Source of the DNA: an uncultured Bacteroidales bacterium
GTDB lineage: Bacteria; Bacteroidota; Bacteroidia; Bacteroidales; WCHB1-69
Assembly (NCBI GenBank): GCA_947169105.1
Contig: CAMVOL010000003.1
Span: forward strand, 1 to 64,000
Direction of reading: 5' to 3'
Length of the DNA: 64,000 nt
In this document: positions 46,301 to 58,300 of the stretch, piece by piece
Numbering within the stretch: the first letter of the stretch is position 1
How the letters are laid out: each line of letters starts with the position of its first letter
The notes under the pieces: model-generated
Databases searched by the model: none
The model's input: the letters and a program-made list of their open reading frames with translations, nothing else
What the model was told of the DNA's origin: nothing
Made by a program: the position numbers and the translations under genes

Positions 46301-49300
46301 TACCACCGTAGCAAATAGTGTCTTCTGCAACAGAGACTGCCACAACTTGCGGAGCCATAATGTCGATGGACAATTCATTACTACGCACGGAGCAACCATT
46401 CGCTGTGGTAACAACTGCCTGATAGATGTTATTGTTACGTGCCACAGGAACATTGTCCGTAAAGTCAAGCTCCCAGCTGGAAGGACCTGTCAGCATCGGT
46501 GTAGAAGGAGTCAACAACGTAAGACCATTATCCAGATAGAGCTGGACATCATCGGTCGTACGATAATTACCCGTAATCTTCACTGCAATCTGGACATCCG
46601 TGTTGGTACAGTATGCGTCATACATAGCAGAGATAACAACCACTGGGTTGGCCGTTACAGTCACCTTGGCGACATTGGAAACGGCGGACTGGCAAGCCGG
46701 AGCTTCAGCCATAGCCATAACGGTGTAGTTATGAACCGTGTTGTCGTTGTCGTATGCAACCGGCGAGACAGTGTAAACGCTGTCGGTCACACCAGAAATC
46801 TGCTGGCCGTTGTCAAACCAAGTGTAGGTAACCGTACCCAATGCGGCAGGAATTGCCGTAGCGGGAGTGGCAACAAGCGTAACCTGACCACCTTCGCAAA
46901 TCAACGTATCGGAGACCTTAAGGGTGATTGTCGGCATCTCGCTCATCTTGACATTAATGTTACCTGTCGCGGTGCAACCAGTGTTGGTCTGGTTGATGGT
47001 CACCTCATAGGTAGTATTTCCATTAACTGCCGTAGTAATGGTAGCCTGCGTGGCACCCGGAATTTCAGTACCGTTGGCTTTCCAGACGTAGGTCAGGTTC
47101 GTAGCATTGTAGTCAGCGATGTTAGCCGTGAGGATAACTTCACCTGTCGGGCAAACCATCGTGTCAGAAGCCGTAACCACAACCTGGATGGAAGCAGAAT
47201 CGCTCACATACACATAGAACGGATCGCTGACGGCAGCACAGCCCGTAATATCATTCGTGACTTTGACCGTGAAGATGTACGGATTTTCGCTGCTGTCATA
47301 GTGTTTATCCAAAGTGTCATTGTCTGTAGCTGGGATGTCGGCATTAGCAAGCATCCACTGATAAGTGTAAGTGGCTGTACCAATCGTATCGTTCACATTG
47401 GCTATTAATACAACATTGTTACCATTGCAGATGATAGGATCACCCGTGATAGCAACGGTGTGGTTCGGGTAAACCGTGACGACCGTGTCAATAGAGGGCT
47501 GGACGCATCCCGGAATTTCAGGAACATAGACCAAAGAGTAGTTGTAAGTGGTGACAGCACCGTCAACCGTAACCGGAGAATCCGTAACTGTATTCAGGTT
47601 TGCACCAGGAATCATCTGACCATTTCTATACCATGTATAGGTACCGCGGCCAGTGATATCAGCGGTGAGGGTGATTTCTCCACCGTCACAGATAACATCA
47701 CTCGGTGTAAGCGTGAGGTTAATCGTGTCAAGAGTAATAATTGTGACCGTATCATAACCCACTGCCATACATCCGGAAGTGGTCTGTAACACATAAACTT
47801 TATAGTTTGTTTTTTCAGTCGGATGAACCGTCAGCGTACGGCTGGTGGCACCATAGATTTCTGTTTCGGTTGTACCGTTTGTGGTGTACCATCTGTAAGT
47901 GAGGTTCGTCGAATTGTAATCACCAAGATTTGCAGTCAGTATCACTTCACCGCCAGCGCAAACCGTGTCATCGGAAGCTGTAACTTCAACGATGATGTCA
48001 TTGTTGACATAAACTGCGTAAGGTTCGCTGATGCTTCTGCAACCATTGGCGTTCGTAATCTCCACCGTATAGATGTAAGGTTCATTAGAAGCCGGATGGC
48101 TGATGGTGATTGTAGCATTCGTAGAATCAGTAATATCCGTATTGAATAGTCTCCACTGATATTCAACGACACCTGTAGCAAGAACCGTGTCATTCACATG
48201 AGCAGTGAGGGTTGTCACACTGTCATTGCAGAGGAGAGCATTACCACTGATGGCAACCGTCGGATTGTCATAGACGTTCAGTGTGTCGGAAACTGCTGCG
48301 GAGGCGCAAGCAGAACTTGCCTGCGTAGCAATAGCAGTATAGATAAAGGTGTTGGCATCGTAATCCGCCAATGACGGATTGTCAATGAACATGCTGTCAG
48401 TGACGTTTTCAATCTGAACACCATTTCTGAACCAAGTGAAGGTGTAAGGCTCGTTCTCAATACCACCGGAAACAGAAGCCGTAACTGTGACTTGTGCGCC
48501 CTGACAAATGTTGTTTTCACTGATTTCAACCTGAGAGATGACAGGAGCATCCTTCGGAGTGATAGTGACATTCACAGTGTCAGCACATTCGGTAGTAGTT
48601 TGTTTCACAATAAGATAATAGGTAGTAGCCGTTTCAATCGGGTCTGTAGTGTAGGTGATTTCGTTAGCACCACTAATCGGGGTGGTCAAATCATTCTGGA
48701 ACCACTGATAGGTGAGGTCTTCCAGATTGTAGTTGTCAATATGACCGGTGAGGTTGACCACACCACCGTTACAAATTGTCGTATCATCAACCGTGATGGC
48801 GGCAACCGGAGCAGCTTTGATATAAACATCGTAAGGCTCGCTCATAACCGTACAGCCGGCACCAAGGTCTATCTTGATGGTATAGCTATAGGGTTCAGCC
48901 TGTGCATCGCGAGAAGCGTGGGAATCTTCGCTATAATAGAATGTGGGAGTAAGCGGGGTCTTTGCCATCAAAGTAGGTGCATTGTTCAAATACCATGTCT
49001 GCTGCACACTGTCAAGCATGAAGCTGTGATCCCAACTTACACTTGCAATGAGGCTGATGACATCGCCTTCGCAACGCATCTGGTCGCCAGAAATAACAAC
49101 CACCGGGAGCGGACGTACCGTAACTGCTGCAGAGGTGGCACGTGCTGACACGCAGTTTGAATTACTCAACTGCGAGACCGTTGCAGAATAAATAATCTGT
49201 TCTGCTTCCGTTCCAGAAAGAACAGTTGCATCATGGAACACGGAATCCGTAACACCCTCTATAAGAACACCATTCTTATACCAAGTGAAGATGTACGGCT

Positions 49301-52300
49301 CATGTTCGATACCACCATTAGCAGAAGCCGTGATTCTCAAATCATAACCAGAGCACACATCCGTGGTATCCGGCTTGATTTCAGTAATCATGGCAGGAGC
49401 AACTGTCGTCACCTTGATGTTACCTTCAGCAACACAGTCAGAGGTGGTCTGAGTTACTTTAACATAGAAGATGGTCGTAGAGGCAACCGTAGTTGTCAGT
49501 GTTCTTTCCGTAGCACCCGAAATTGCTTCCGTAGTACCATTCGTGTACCATTGATAAACAAGATTATCATCGTTGTAATCGCCAAGGACAGCGGTCAAAG
49601 TGACTTCACCATTATTGCAGATGGTTGTGTCGCTTGCTGTCACGACAACATGGATGCTATCATTCACATAGACAGGATATTCTGTACTCAACATACGGCA
49701 GCCGTTCGTGTCGGACACCTGCACCATGAACATGTATGCGTCAGTGCTGTCCGGGAGGTTCTTGTAGGTGAGGCTGTCGCCCTTCGTGTTCAAAATCACA
49801 TTAACACCGTCCGCTGTCAGGTTACGGTTAGCCAGCATCCACTGGTAGCTCAGTCCGGTACGTGTCGTTTCGTATCCGTTCACATTCGCACGCAGAATCA
49901 CGTCCGTACCGTCACACACCAGCGGGTCGCCTTCGATTGCAACCGTCGGATTCGGATATACATACACTGTTGTGTCATTCGTCACCGTGCATCCTCCGAA
50001 GATCGAGCTGAACATAACTCCATATTCGTATGCCGTAGAATCGCCGTCAATTGCCAGCGGGCTGTCATGCAACGTTGCCGTGTTCGCACCCGCGATCGCC
50101 ACGTTGTTCCGGTACCACTGGAATGTGCCTCTCTGGCCTTCCACTGCTGCCGTCAGCGTGATCTCGCCGCCGCTGCACACCATCGTCTTGTTCACCGTCA
50201 GGACAATAATCTCAGACGAGTTCACCACGTGAATCGTGTCGTATCCGTTCATCCAGCAGCCAGACGTCGTCTGCATCACCTGCACTCGGTAGATGCTGTC
50301 CGTCTCGCTCGGATTCACCGTCAGCGTCCGGCTTGTGCCGCCAGGAACATTCGTCCAGTCGTTTTCGCCAGCACCGCTCTTCACCGACCACACATACACA
50401 AGGTTGTCAGCGTTATAGTTGCCAAGGTTCGCCGTGAAGGTCACCTCGCCGCCAGGACACAGAGTGTCAGCCGTTGCGGTCACCACCACCTGCACCGTGT
50501 CGTTCACATACACATAGTAGGGTTCGCTCGTCACGCGGCAGCCCGTGCCCGGCATCTCGGCCGTCACCGTGTAGATGTAGGCCTCATCGGCTGCGCCACC
50601 CGCCAGCATGACCAGCGTGTCGGTCGCTTTGAGTACATCCGCGTTTGTCAAGTCTGTATTGTTCAGTCTCCAAGTGTATTGCAGACCGTCCATGTTGTTG
50701 GCAATGTCGTTCAGGTGTGCGTACAACGTCACTGTGTCGTGGTCCTGACCTGCGCAAAGAATCGCGTCTCCGCTGATCTCAAGCGTCGGCTGCGGTATCA
50801 CCCACACCGTGTCATACGCCGTGGCCGATTCGCATCCCGTGGAGGCCTGGCGCACGCTCACTCCATAGACAAACAACATCGAATCCGTGGTGCCGCCCAC
50901 ATACGTCGGGTTGTCGTACAGCACGCTGTCGCTCGCGCCTGACACTTCAACGCCGTTGATGTACCATGTGTAAACATACGCTTCCGTGCTCACTCCCTTC
51001 GTGGCCGTGGCCGCCAGTCTCACCTGGTAGCCGCTGCAGATCGTGTCGTTGTCTGCCACAACATCCACTCCCGGCTTCTCCTTCACCGTGAACTTCACGC
51101 TGTCGCCCGCAACACAGCCGGAGGTCGTCTGCTCCACTTCCGCATACACCGTGTGTTCGGTCGCGTCAGCAAACTCGCGCGTCATCGTGGCCGTCGTAGC
51201 GCCTGCAATGGCCGCTCCGTCAACCGTCCAACGATACACAAGATCCGTCGCGTTGTTGTCGGCCAGTGCCACCGTAAAGGTCACCTCGCCACCAGCGCAG
51301 ATCGTCGTGTCGTCCGCAACAAGCGCAACTCGCAGACTGTCGTTCACATGCACATAGTATTCGGCACTCATAGCCGAACAACCTCTGACGGAGTCACTTA
51401 CTTCAACAGTATAAATATAGTATTCATCTTGAGCGGTAAGAGTATCTGTCAATTCACGACCTGTTGCAATAGTAGTATTATTTCTTCTCCAAGTATAGGT
51501 GTAATTAACACCCTGGATTGAATCATTCAAGTTTGCAGTCAAAGTAACAGTACCTTTGTGACAGATGGTTGCATCACCTTCAATGGCAACCGTCGGCATC
51601 GGGACAATATAGACAGTGTCCGCCTTCGTGTCGGTGGTGGCACAACCGCTGTACGCCTGTGTCATCTTCACCGTATAGATATAGCTCGTACCGTTATTTT
51701 CTGCAGTCAGTACTTCACTGAACGTGCTGTCCGTCACACCCGCAATCTCTTCACCATTACGGTACCATGTATAGGTGCGTGCGCTGCCGTTGTTCACAGT
51801 GGCCGTTGCCGTCACTGTCACCTCACTGCCCACACACAGCGTGTCTTCCTCCGGAGTGATCGTCACAGAAGCTATCTGCGGGTCGTTCACAACCTCAACA
51901 GAATCAAAGCCCTGGGCCATACAGCCAGACGGGTTCAGTAACGCCTTCGCATAGTATTTCTTCACTCCCGCTTCTGTCACGGTCGTGGTGTAGCTGCGCT
52001 CCGTGGCTCCGCCAACAGCATCGCTGTAGCTGGCATCCGTGTACCACTGGTAGGTCAGATTGTCCGCGTTGTTGCCGCCCACGTTGGCCGTGAAGGTCAC
52101 TTCGCCGCCAGCGCAGATTGTATCAACATCCGTGGTCACAACCAGCGTCGCGCTGTCGTTCACATACACAAGGAACTCTTCGCTCACCGCGCTGCAGCCC
52201 GTGCTGTCGCTCGTGGCTATCACCTGGAATGCATACGGGTAACTGCGTTGGCTGAGTGTCACATCATGGGTTGGTTCTGTGGAAACCGCCCCGTCATTCA

Positions 52301-55300
52301 CACCGTCCTTGCGCCACTGGTATTTGTACGTGCCCGTGCTGTTAAGCAGATGGGCCACCAGATTCGCTGTCGGGTTGTTGCCGCAAAGTATCGGGGCTCC
52401 CGTAATCGTCAGCGTCGGGTTCGGAAGTACCGTCACCGTCACCGTCGATGAAGGATTGGACTGGCATCCGCTCACACCCTGGTTCACCACCGCATAGTAG
52501 ATGAATGTGTTGGTGTCACGGTCAATGTTGGTCGGCTGGTCAACGAACATGCTGTCGCTCACTCCGGCAACCTCTACTCCGTTGCGGTACCATGTATAAT
52601 TATAGGCCGTCTCTTCCATACCACCTTCTGCATGGGCTGTCAGTTGCACCTGACCGCCATAGCAGATGTTGTTATGGTTCGCCTCCACTGTGACACTCGG
52701 AATCTCTTTGGTGACCACCTTCACGCTGGCCGTGTCGGCGCAACCGCTGGCAGTCTGTGTGGCAACAAAGTAGTAGGTCACATCCCCGGTGATGGTGTCT
52801 GCGGTCGTGTAGCTCCATTCCGTAGCTCCGTGGATCGCTGTCCCTTCGCTCGGCTCGCCCTTGTACCACTGGTAGGTCAGGCCGCTGATGTTCGCATCGT
52901 TGATCGTCGGGGTCAGGGTCACCTGACCGTTGTCGCAAATCGTGACAACGGTGTCAAGGAATGCCACAACCATCGCCTTGTGCACATTCACTTCAAACGG
53001 GTCGCTCGTCGCGGAGCAGCCGCGAGTAGCGTCCGTCACAAACACAACGTATGTGAAGGTCGAGTCGCCGCCCTTGGTGCCCGTATAGGTCTTCCCGTCA
53101 TATACGTTCACGTTGTTCGCTCTCCATGTGTATTGGTAGGTCACATTCTCTATGCTGTCGTTCAGGTTCGCAACAAGAGTGACATTGTCTTCACCCTCGC
53201 ACACATCCTGCGTGCCGCTGATCGCAACCGTCGGCATCGGAGCAATGAGAATTGTATCAAGTTTCATTAATGATGTACAACCGCTGTTGGCCTGGGATGC
53301 TTTCACACCATAAATGTATGTAGTATATCCATTGGCGATTGCCACCGGAATATCTCTGTAATTTGTATCGGTAGCACCTTCTACAACCACACCATTCTTA
53401 TACCAAGTGTAGGTATAGGTTCCTTCGATGTCAGAATTGCCTTTGGCAGAGAACACAATTTCCATACCACCACAAACCGTATCCTGAACATTGTCAGTAA
53501 TCGTAACAGTGGGAATATCTTTCACATTGATCTTCACAGAATCCATAGCGGCGCAAAGTCCGTTGCGGATAGCTTTGACTTTTGCATAAACTTCGCCTGC
53601 TGCATCAAAAGTATGAGTATAAGTAGTGTTCGTAGCATACGGGACAGAGTCATTGCAGAACCATTGATAAGTGACATTTTCGTCACCATTGGCAATGCGG
53701 GCTTCAAAAGCCACTTCACCGCCCATACAAATGATTGTGTCAGAAAATGCGATTTGAGGAATCGGGGTAGCATACACATTCACGGTGAAGGGTTCGCTTT
53801 CTATGCTGCAACCATAATCATTTGTAACAGTAGCCGTGAACGTATAAGTACCGTCAGCAAGATCCGCCGTCTTTGTAGCGGTGAAACCTGTCAGAGCTTC
53901 AGCGGCGCCGAGAGCAGCACCATTCTTCGTCCATGCAATGTTGGTATAGGTATTCGGGTATTCGGGACTTACCGTCGCCGTCAGCATAACCTGAACATCT
54001 GTTGTATTGTCATAGCAAGTATCTGTCGTACCAGCAATGGTAACCGTATAGGAAGGAATGACATAGACTGTATCATAGACTGTAGTGTCACAACCTGTAC
54101 CTTCCTGTGTGAAATGGACACCGTAGATGAATGTCTTAATATCAGAACCCGTAGCTTCGGGAGCGTCACGGAGGACGGACTGGTCGGCCTGGTTGTTGGT
54201 AAGGACTTCACCGTTACGAGTCCAAACGTAGGTACCGTTACCTGTCGTAGAAACATTAGCCTGGAATTCATATTCGTAACCACTACAGACTGTATCTTTG
54301 GTAGGAGTTTGGGCGATGGTGACAGTAGGCATACCTATCACTTTCACAGAATCACTGCCAGAAGCGGGACAATCCGTATTCTGCTGACGGACACGGACAA
54401 AATATTTATATTCCGTTGCCGTCGGAGCAACTGTCAGCGTATTGTTGTTTTCGCCGTTGAGAATCGAAGTGTCGCTCGTGATCTTATACCATTGATAAGT
54501 AATGTTATCCGTAGTAAAGTTGCCGATGTTGGCAGTGAAAGTAACATTGCTACCAGCGCAAATGCTGTCCTGATCATGAGTGACCTGTACATTGATGGAA
54601 TCGTTCACATAGACATAGAACGGATCCGCTTCAACCGTGCAGTTAGCACGATATTCAACTTTCACAGTATAGATATACGGATAGGCACGGCCGTCGGCAG
54701 CATCTTCAAATGCCTCGCTATTACTACCGGTCTGTGCTTCATTATCTTTATACCAAGTATAGTTAATCGGAGTATAACCGTCCTGAACATCAGCCGTCAG
54801 CTTAACGGTATCGTTGTGGCAAACCAGCGGCGTACCGATGATATGGACTTCCGGAGCGGGCTGGATGTAAAGAGTATCATATTTGATAACAGACTCGCAA
54901 CCACTGCTGGCCTGCGTAGCCTTCACACCATAAACAACCTTGGCGATGTTGTTGCCGTTGTTCACAGGATCATCCGTGAAGACAGTATCCGTGACACCAT
55001 TCAGAATCTCACCATTTCTATACCAAGTGTAGATGTAGTTTTCATTGTTGATACCAGGGGTCGTGGTGACACCAACCGTAACGGTCTGACCATTGCAGAT
55101 GGTATCGTTTGTCTTGATTTCCACTACGATATCAGGAACTGCGGAAACCTTGACTTCTATTGTGTCGCGGCCTTCACAAGTTGCTTCATTGGTGTGGTTA
55201 CGAATGACAGAAGCCACCACTTTGTAAGTGTTGGCAGCATCAAACGTGTAATGGAAAGTAGAAGAAGTGGCACCTGCAACAGCTGCACCATCCACATACC

Positions 55301-58300
55301 ATTTGTAAGAAACATCGCTGGCGTCGTTGGAAACAGCAGCTTCAAAGTCCACAGAACCGTTCACACAAATGGTGGTGTCGCTGGAAAGGACCTCAACCAC
55401 AGGTGTACCATATATATATATGGGGAAGTTGACGCTTTCGGCTTCGCAACCGTCACCGCAGTCAACCTTCACTGTATAAAGATAGGTACCTTCAGGTCTG
55501 ACTGTCGCTTCGGAAAGGGTGTCGGCAGTGCCTGTCTGGACCATATTACCATTGAGATACCATGTATAGGTAGGCGTAGCGAGGGTGGAGGGAAGGATAG
55601 TTCCATCCGCTGTTATTTCGCTCTTCAAAGAAACTTTATTTTCATCGGAGTTGCAGAGATATGAAGTTGTCATATCTTTCAAAGCGATGGCAATGTTGAT
55701 GTTCTTGATCACATAGATAGTGTCGGAAACGGTGGTGTCGCAACCTGTGCCATCTTGTGTGAAGCGTACGGAATAAATCACATTACCAGTGGTGGACACC
55801 ATCGGGTCGTCGCTGATGGAATTGGTGACACAACCGTTCATCACCACACCGTTCTTATACCAAGTGTAGGTACCATTGTTGGTTTCTTCACCATTGACAG
55901 TGACCTTGAAAGCAACATGACCGCCATTGCAAATGGTGTCGTGGGTGTCTATAGTGGTAATATCAAGCTGAGGCTTGTTGATTACTTTCACAGAATCAAC
56001 ACCGAAAGCTTTGCAGCTGAGACCAGCTTGCTGAATCAGAACACTATAGGCCTGATAGTTACCTGCAGTAGCTGTAGGCACATGAGTGCAAGTTTGGGAA
56101 GTGGCACCGGCTATGGCCGTGGTAGTGTCGGCATCGCTGAACCATTTGTAGAGGATACCCGTAGTGAGCTGGTTGCCGATGTTGGCTGTAAGGGTCACAT
56201 CCGTACCTTCACAAACAGAATCCAGATCATGGGTGATCTGCACATAGATGGTGTCATTGACATACACATAGTACGGCTCACTTGTTGCGGTGCAACCGAG
56301 GTTTTCGTTCGTCATCACAAAGGTGAAAGAGTAGGGATAGGTGCGCGCGGGAAGCACGGTGTCAATCGTGTTGGCACCCGTCTTGAATGTGGCGTTGGAT
56401 TCTCTCCACTCGTATTCATAGCTATTGAAATCATCGTTGATGTTAGCGGTCAGCTTGACAGTGTCGTTCAGACAGACCATCGGGGCACCGGTGATTTCAA
56501 CGGTCGGCATCGGACGGACAATAGCAGTATCGAACACAACCGTGTCGGTAGCACAGCCGCTGATGCTCTGGGTCATCGTGACGGTATAGACATAATTGGT
56601 CTGCGTGTTGTTCGTGCAGGTGAGCGTTTCAGTGAACACGGAATCCGTCACACCTGAAATTTCAACGCCGTTTCTATACCATTTATATATATTAGTAGAA
56701 GGAGCATCTCCTGTGGTCACTTCAGAGGTTGCATAAACCGTAACCTGTGAACCCGAACAAATGGTGTCGGGGGTGACTTTCACCGCGGTAATCTTGGGAG
56801 CTCCATACACTTTAATCTTTACCGTATTACTGGAAGCCTTGCAAGAAGGATTCTGATCCGGGTCACTCGTGTAATATTGATAGAGGTCAACTTTGTATTC
56901 CACTTCATCATCGGTGGGGGTGACGGTGATAGCATCGCCGACAAAGGAAAGGGTGTCATTGTTGGTGACATTAATCCATTTGTAAGCGACCGCCGGAACA
57001 TCGTTCGTAGAAGTGACAATCAAAGAAAGGTCAACATCACCACCTCTGCAGATCATTGTATCGGAAGCCATCAACCGCACTACCGGGGTAGCATCCACTT
57101 GGATGTTGAACTCGGCTTCGCCCCATGAATTGCAACCGGCAACCCCAGGCAGTTTAATCACAACGCTGATGTTGTGAGGAGAAGTTGCACCACTAAGATC
57201 ATTCGTGAGGAGGCGGTGAGTTGTCTCGGTCGTCTTTTCAATGCCATCCACAAACCAACGATATTGGGCGTTGGTCAGACGGGACTCCATTTCACTGTTG
57301 AGAACAACAACGGTCAGAGAATCTTCCGTGCCTTCACAAATATGGTCGGGGCCTTGGATAACGGCATTCAATGACGGGAGGACATCAAAGACCACGGACT
57401 GGTTTGACTTCGGTGCACAACCTGCGACCGACGACACTTCAACCGAATACTGGGTCTGGATGGCTGTGGTCCCATTGTTCTCCAACACATCATAGAAAGA
57501 AGTGTCGGTGGCACCAATCTCCACACCATTTTTATACCATTTATATATATAGTCCTCGCGGGGGCCATTGGGGAAGCTTGCACTGACTTTCACCTGCGCT
57601 CCGTTACAGACAAAATTATTGTCAGCAAGTTCATACGAGACATGCGTATTCGTTGCATTCAGCGTATCACCATACACAATCACCGCGGGTGTCTCAATGG
57701 AATCGCGGAGACCGATATGAATTGTGCCTTGGGCCACGCAAGAAGCAATAGCCGGAGTGACCGTCACTGTAAGGTCGGAGGCAGCATTCACTATATAGGT
57801 GATACTTTCTGTTGTGTCACTCGTTGACCACTGATATTTTTTATAATTTGTGGTGAAACCGTTGACTCTTGCTGTAAGGGTCACTTCCGTTCCTGCGCAG
57901 ACAGAATCGGATGTGCTCACCACTTCAATCGTGGGCATGTTATGGACAAAGACCTCAAGTTCGTTGGTCCATGCGTAGCAAGAGCTGTCACTGTTATACA
58001 CGAATGCAGAAAATGTGTATGGACGATCTTCTTGTATGGCCAAATTCTGATATGAGTAGGTAGCCACACGTGAATTCGCCTCAACAAACACCCCATTCTT
58101 ATAAAAATTGTACTGATATTGTGTTCCACTTCCATGGTTATCCCATCCATCAACGAGAACAGATACCGGGAAGGTTTCAACTTTTTCGCCAGCCGCTCTG
58201 CAATAAGTCAAATCAACGGTGGATACTAATTGCGCAGAGAACGAGTGGACCACCACTGTGGTATTGGCGGTGCAACCGCCATTATCCACATAGCGGAAGT

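Larger units (their letters stand above)
34700..56520 (-). repeat. Three-module super-repeat array (about 26 copies, about 840 bp each)
   Basis: Three module types alternate. Type 1 reads like DTICxGGEVTLTANLxDYNxxNLTYxWY and ends QTxSGC. Type 2 reads ICDGGQVTxTAxAxGGV then FTWYRNGVEIEGVTDS and ends ASGCQS. Type 3 reads VxIxGDPxIC, LxANVNDT, PYIFTVxVTNxNGC and ends SEPFxVYVNDS. Counting the type 3 start motif by eye gives about 26 copies between about 34.7 and 56.5 kb, an average period near 840 bp (280 residues). A few units are irregular. Boundaries are approximate. Confidence 0.8.

Noticed and set aside
34700..56520. Possible CRISPR-like or satellite repeat array
   Set aside because: The repeats are about 840 bp, diverged, in frame and fully coding; there are no short identical repeats with unique spacers and no cas genes.
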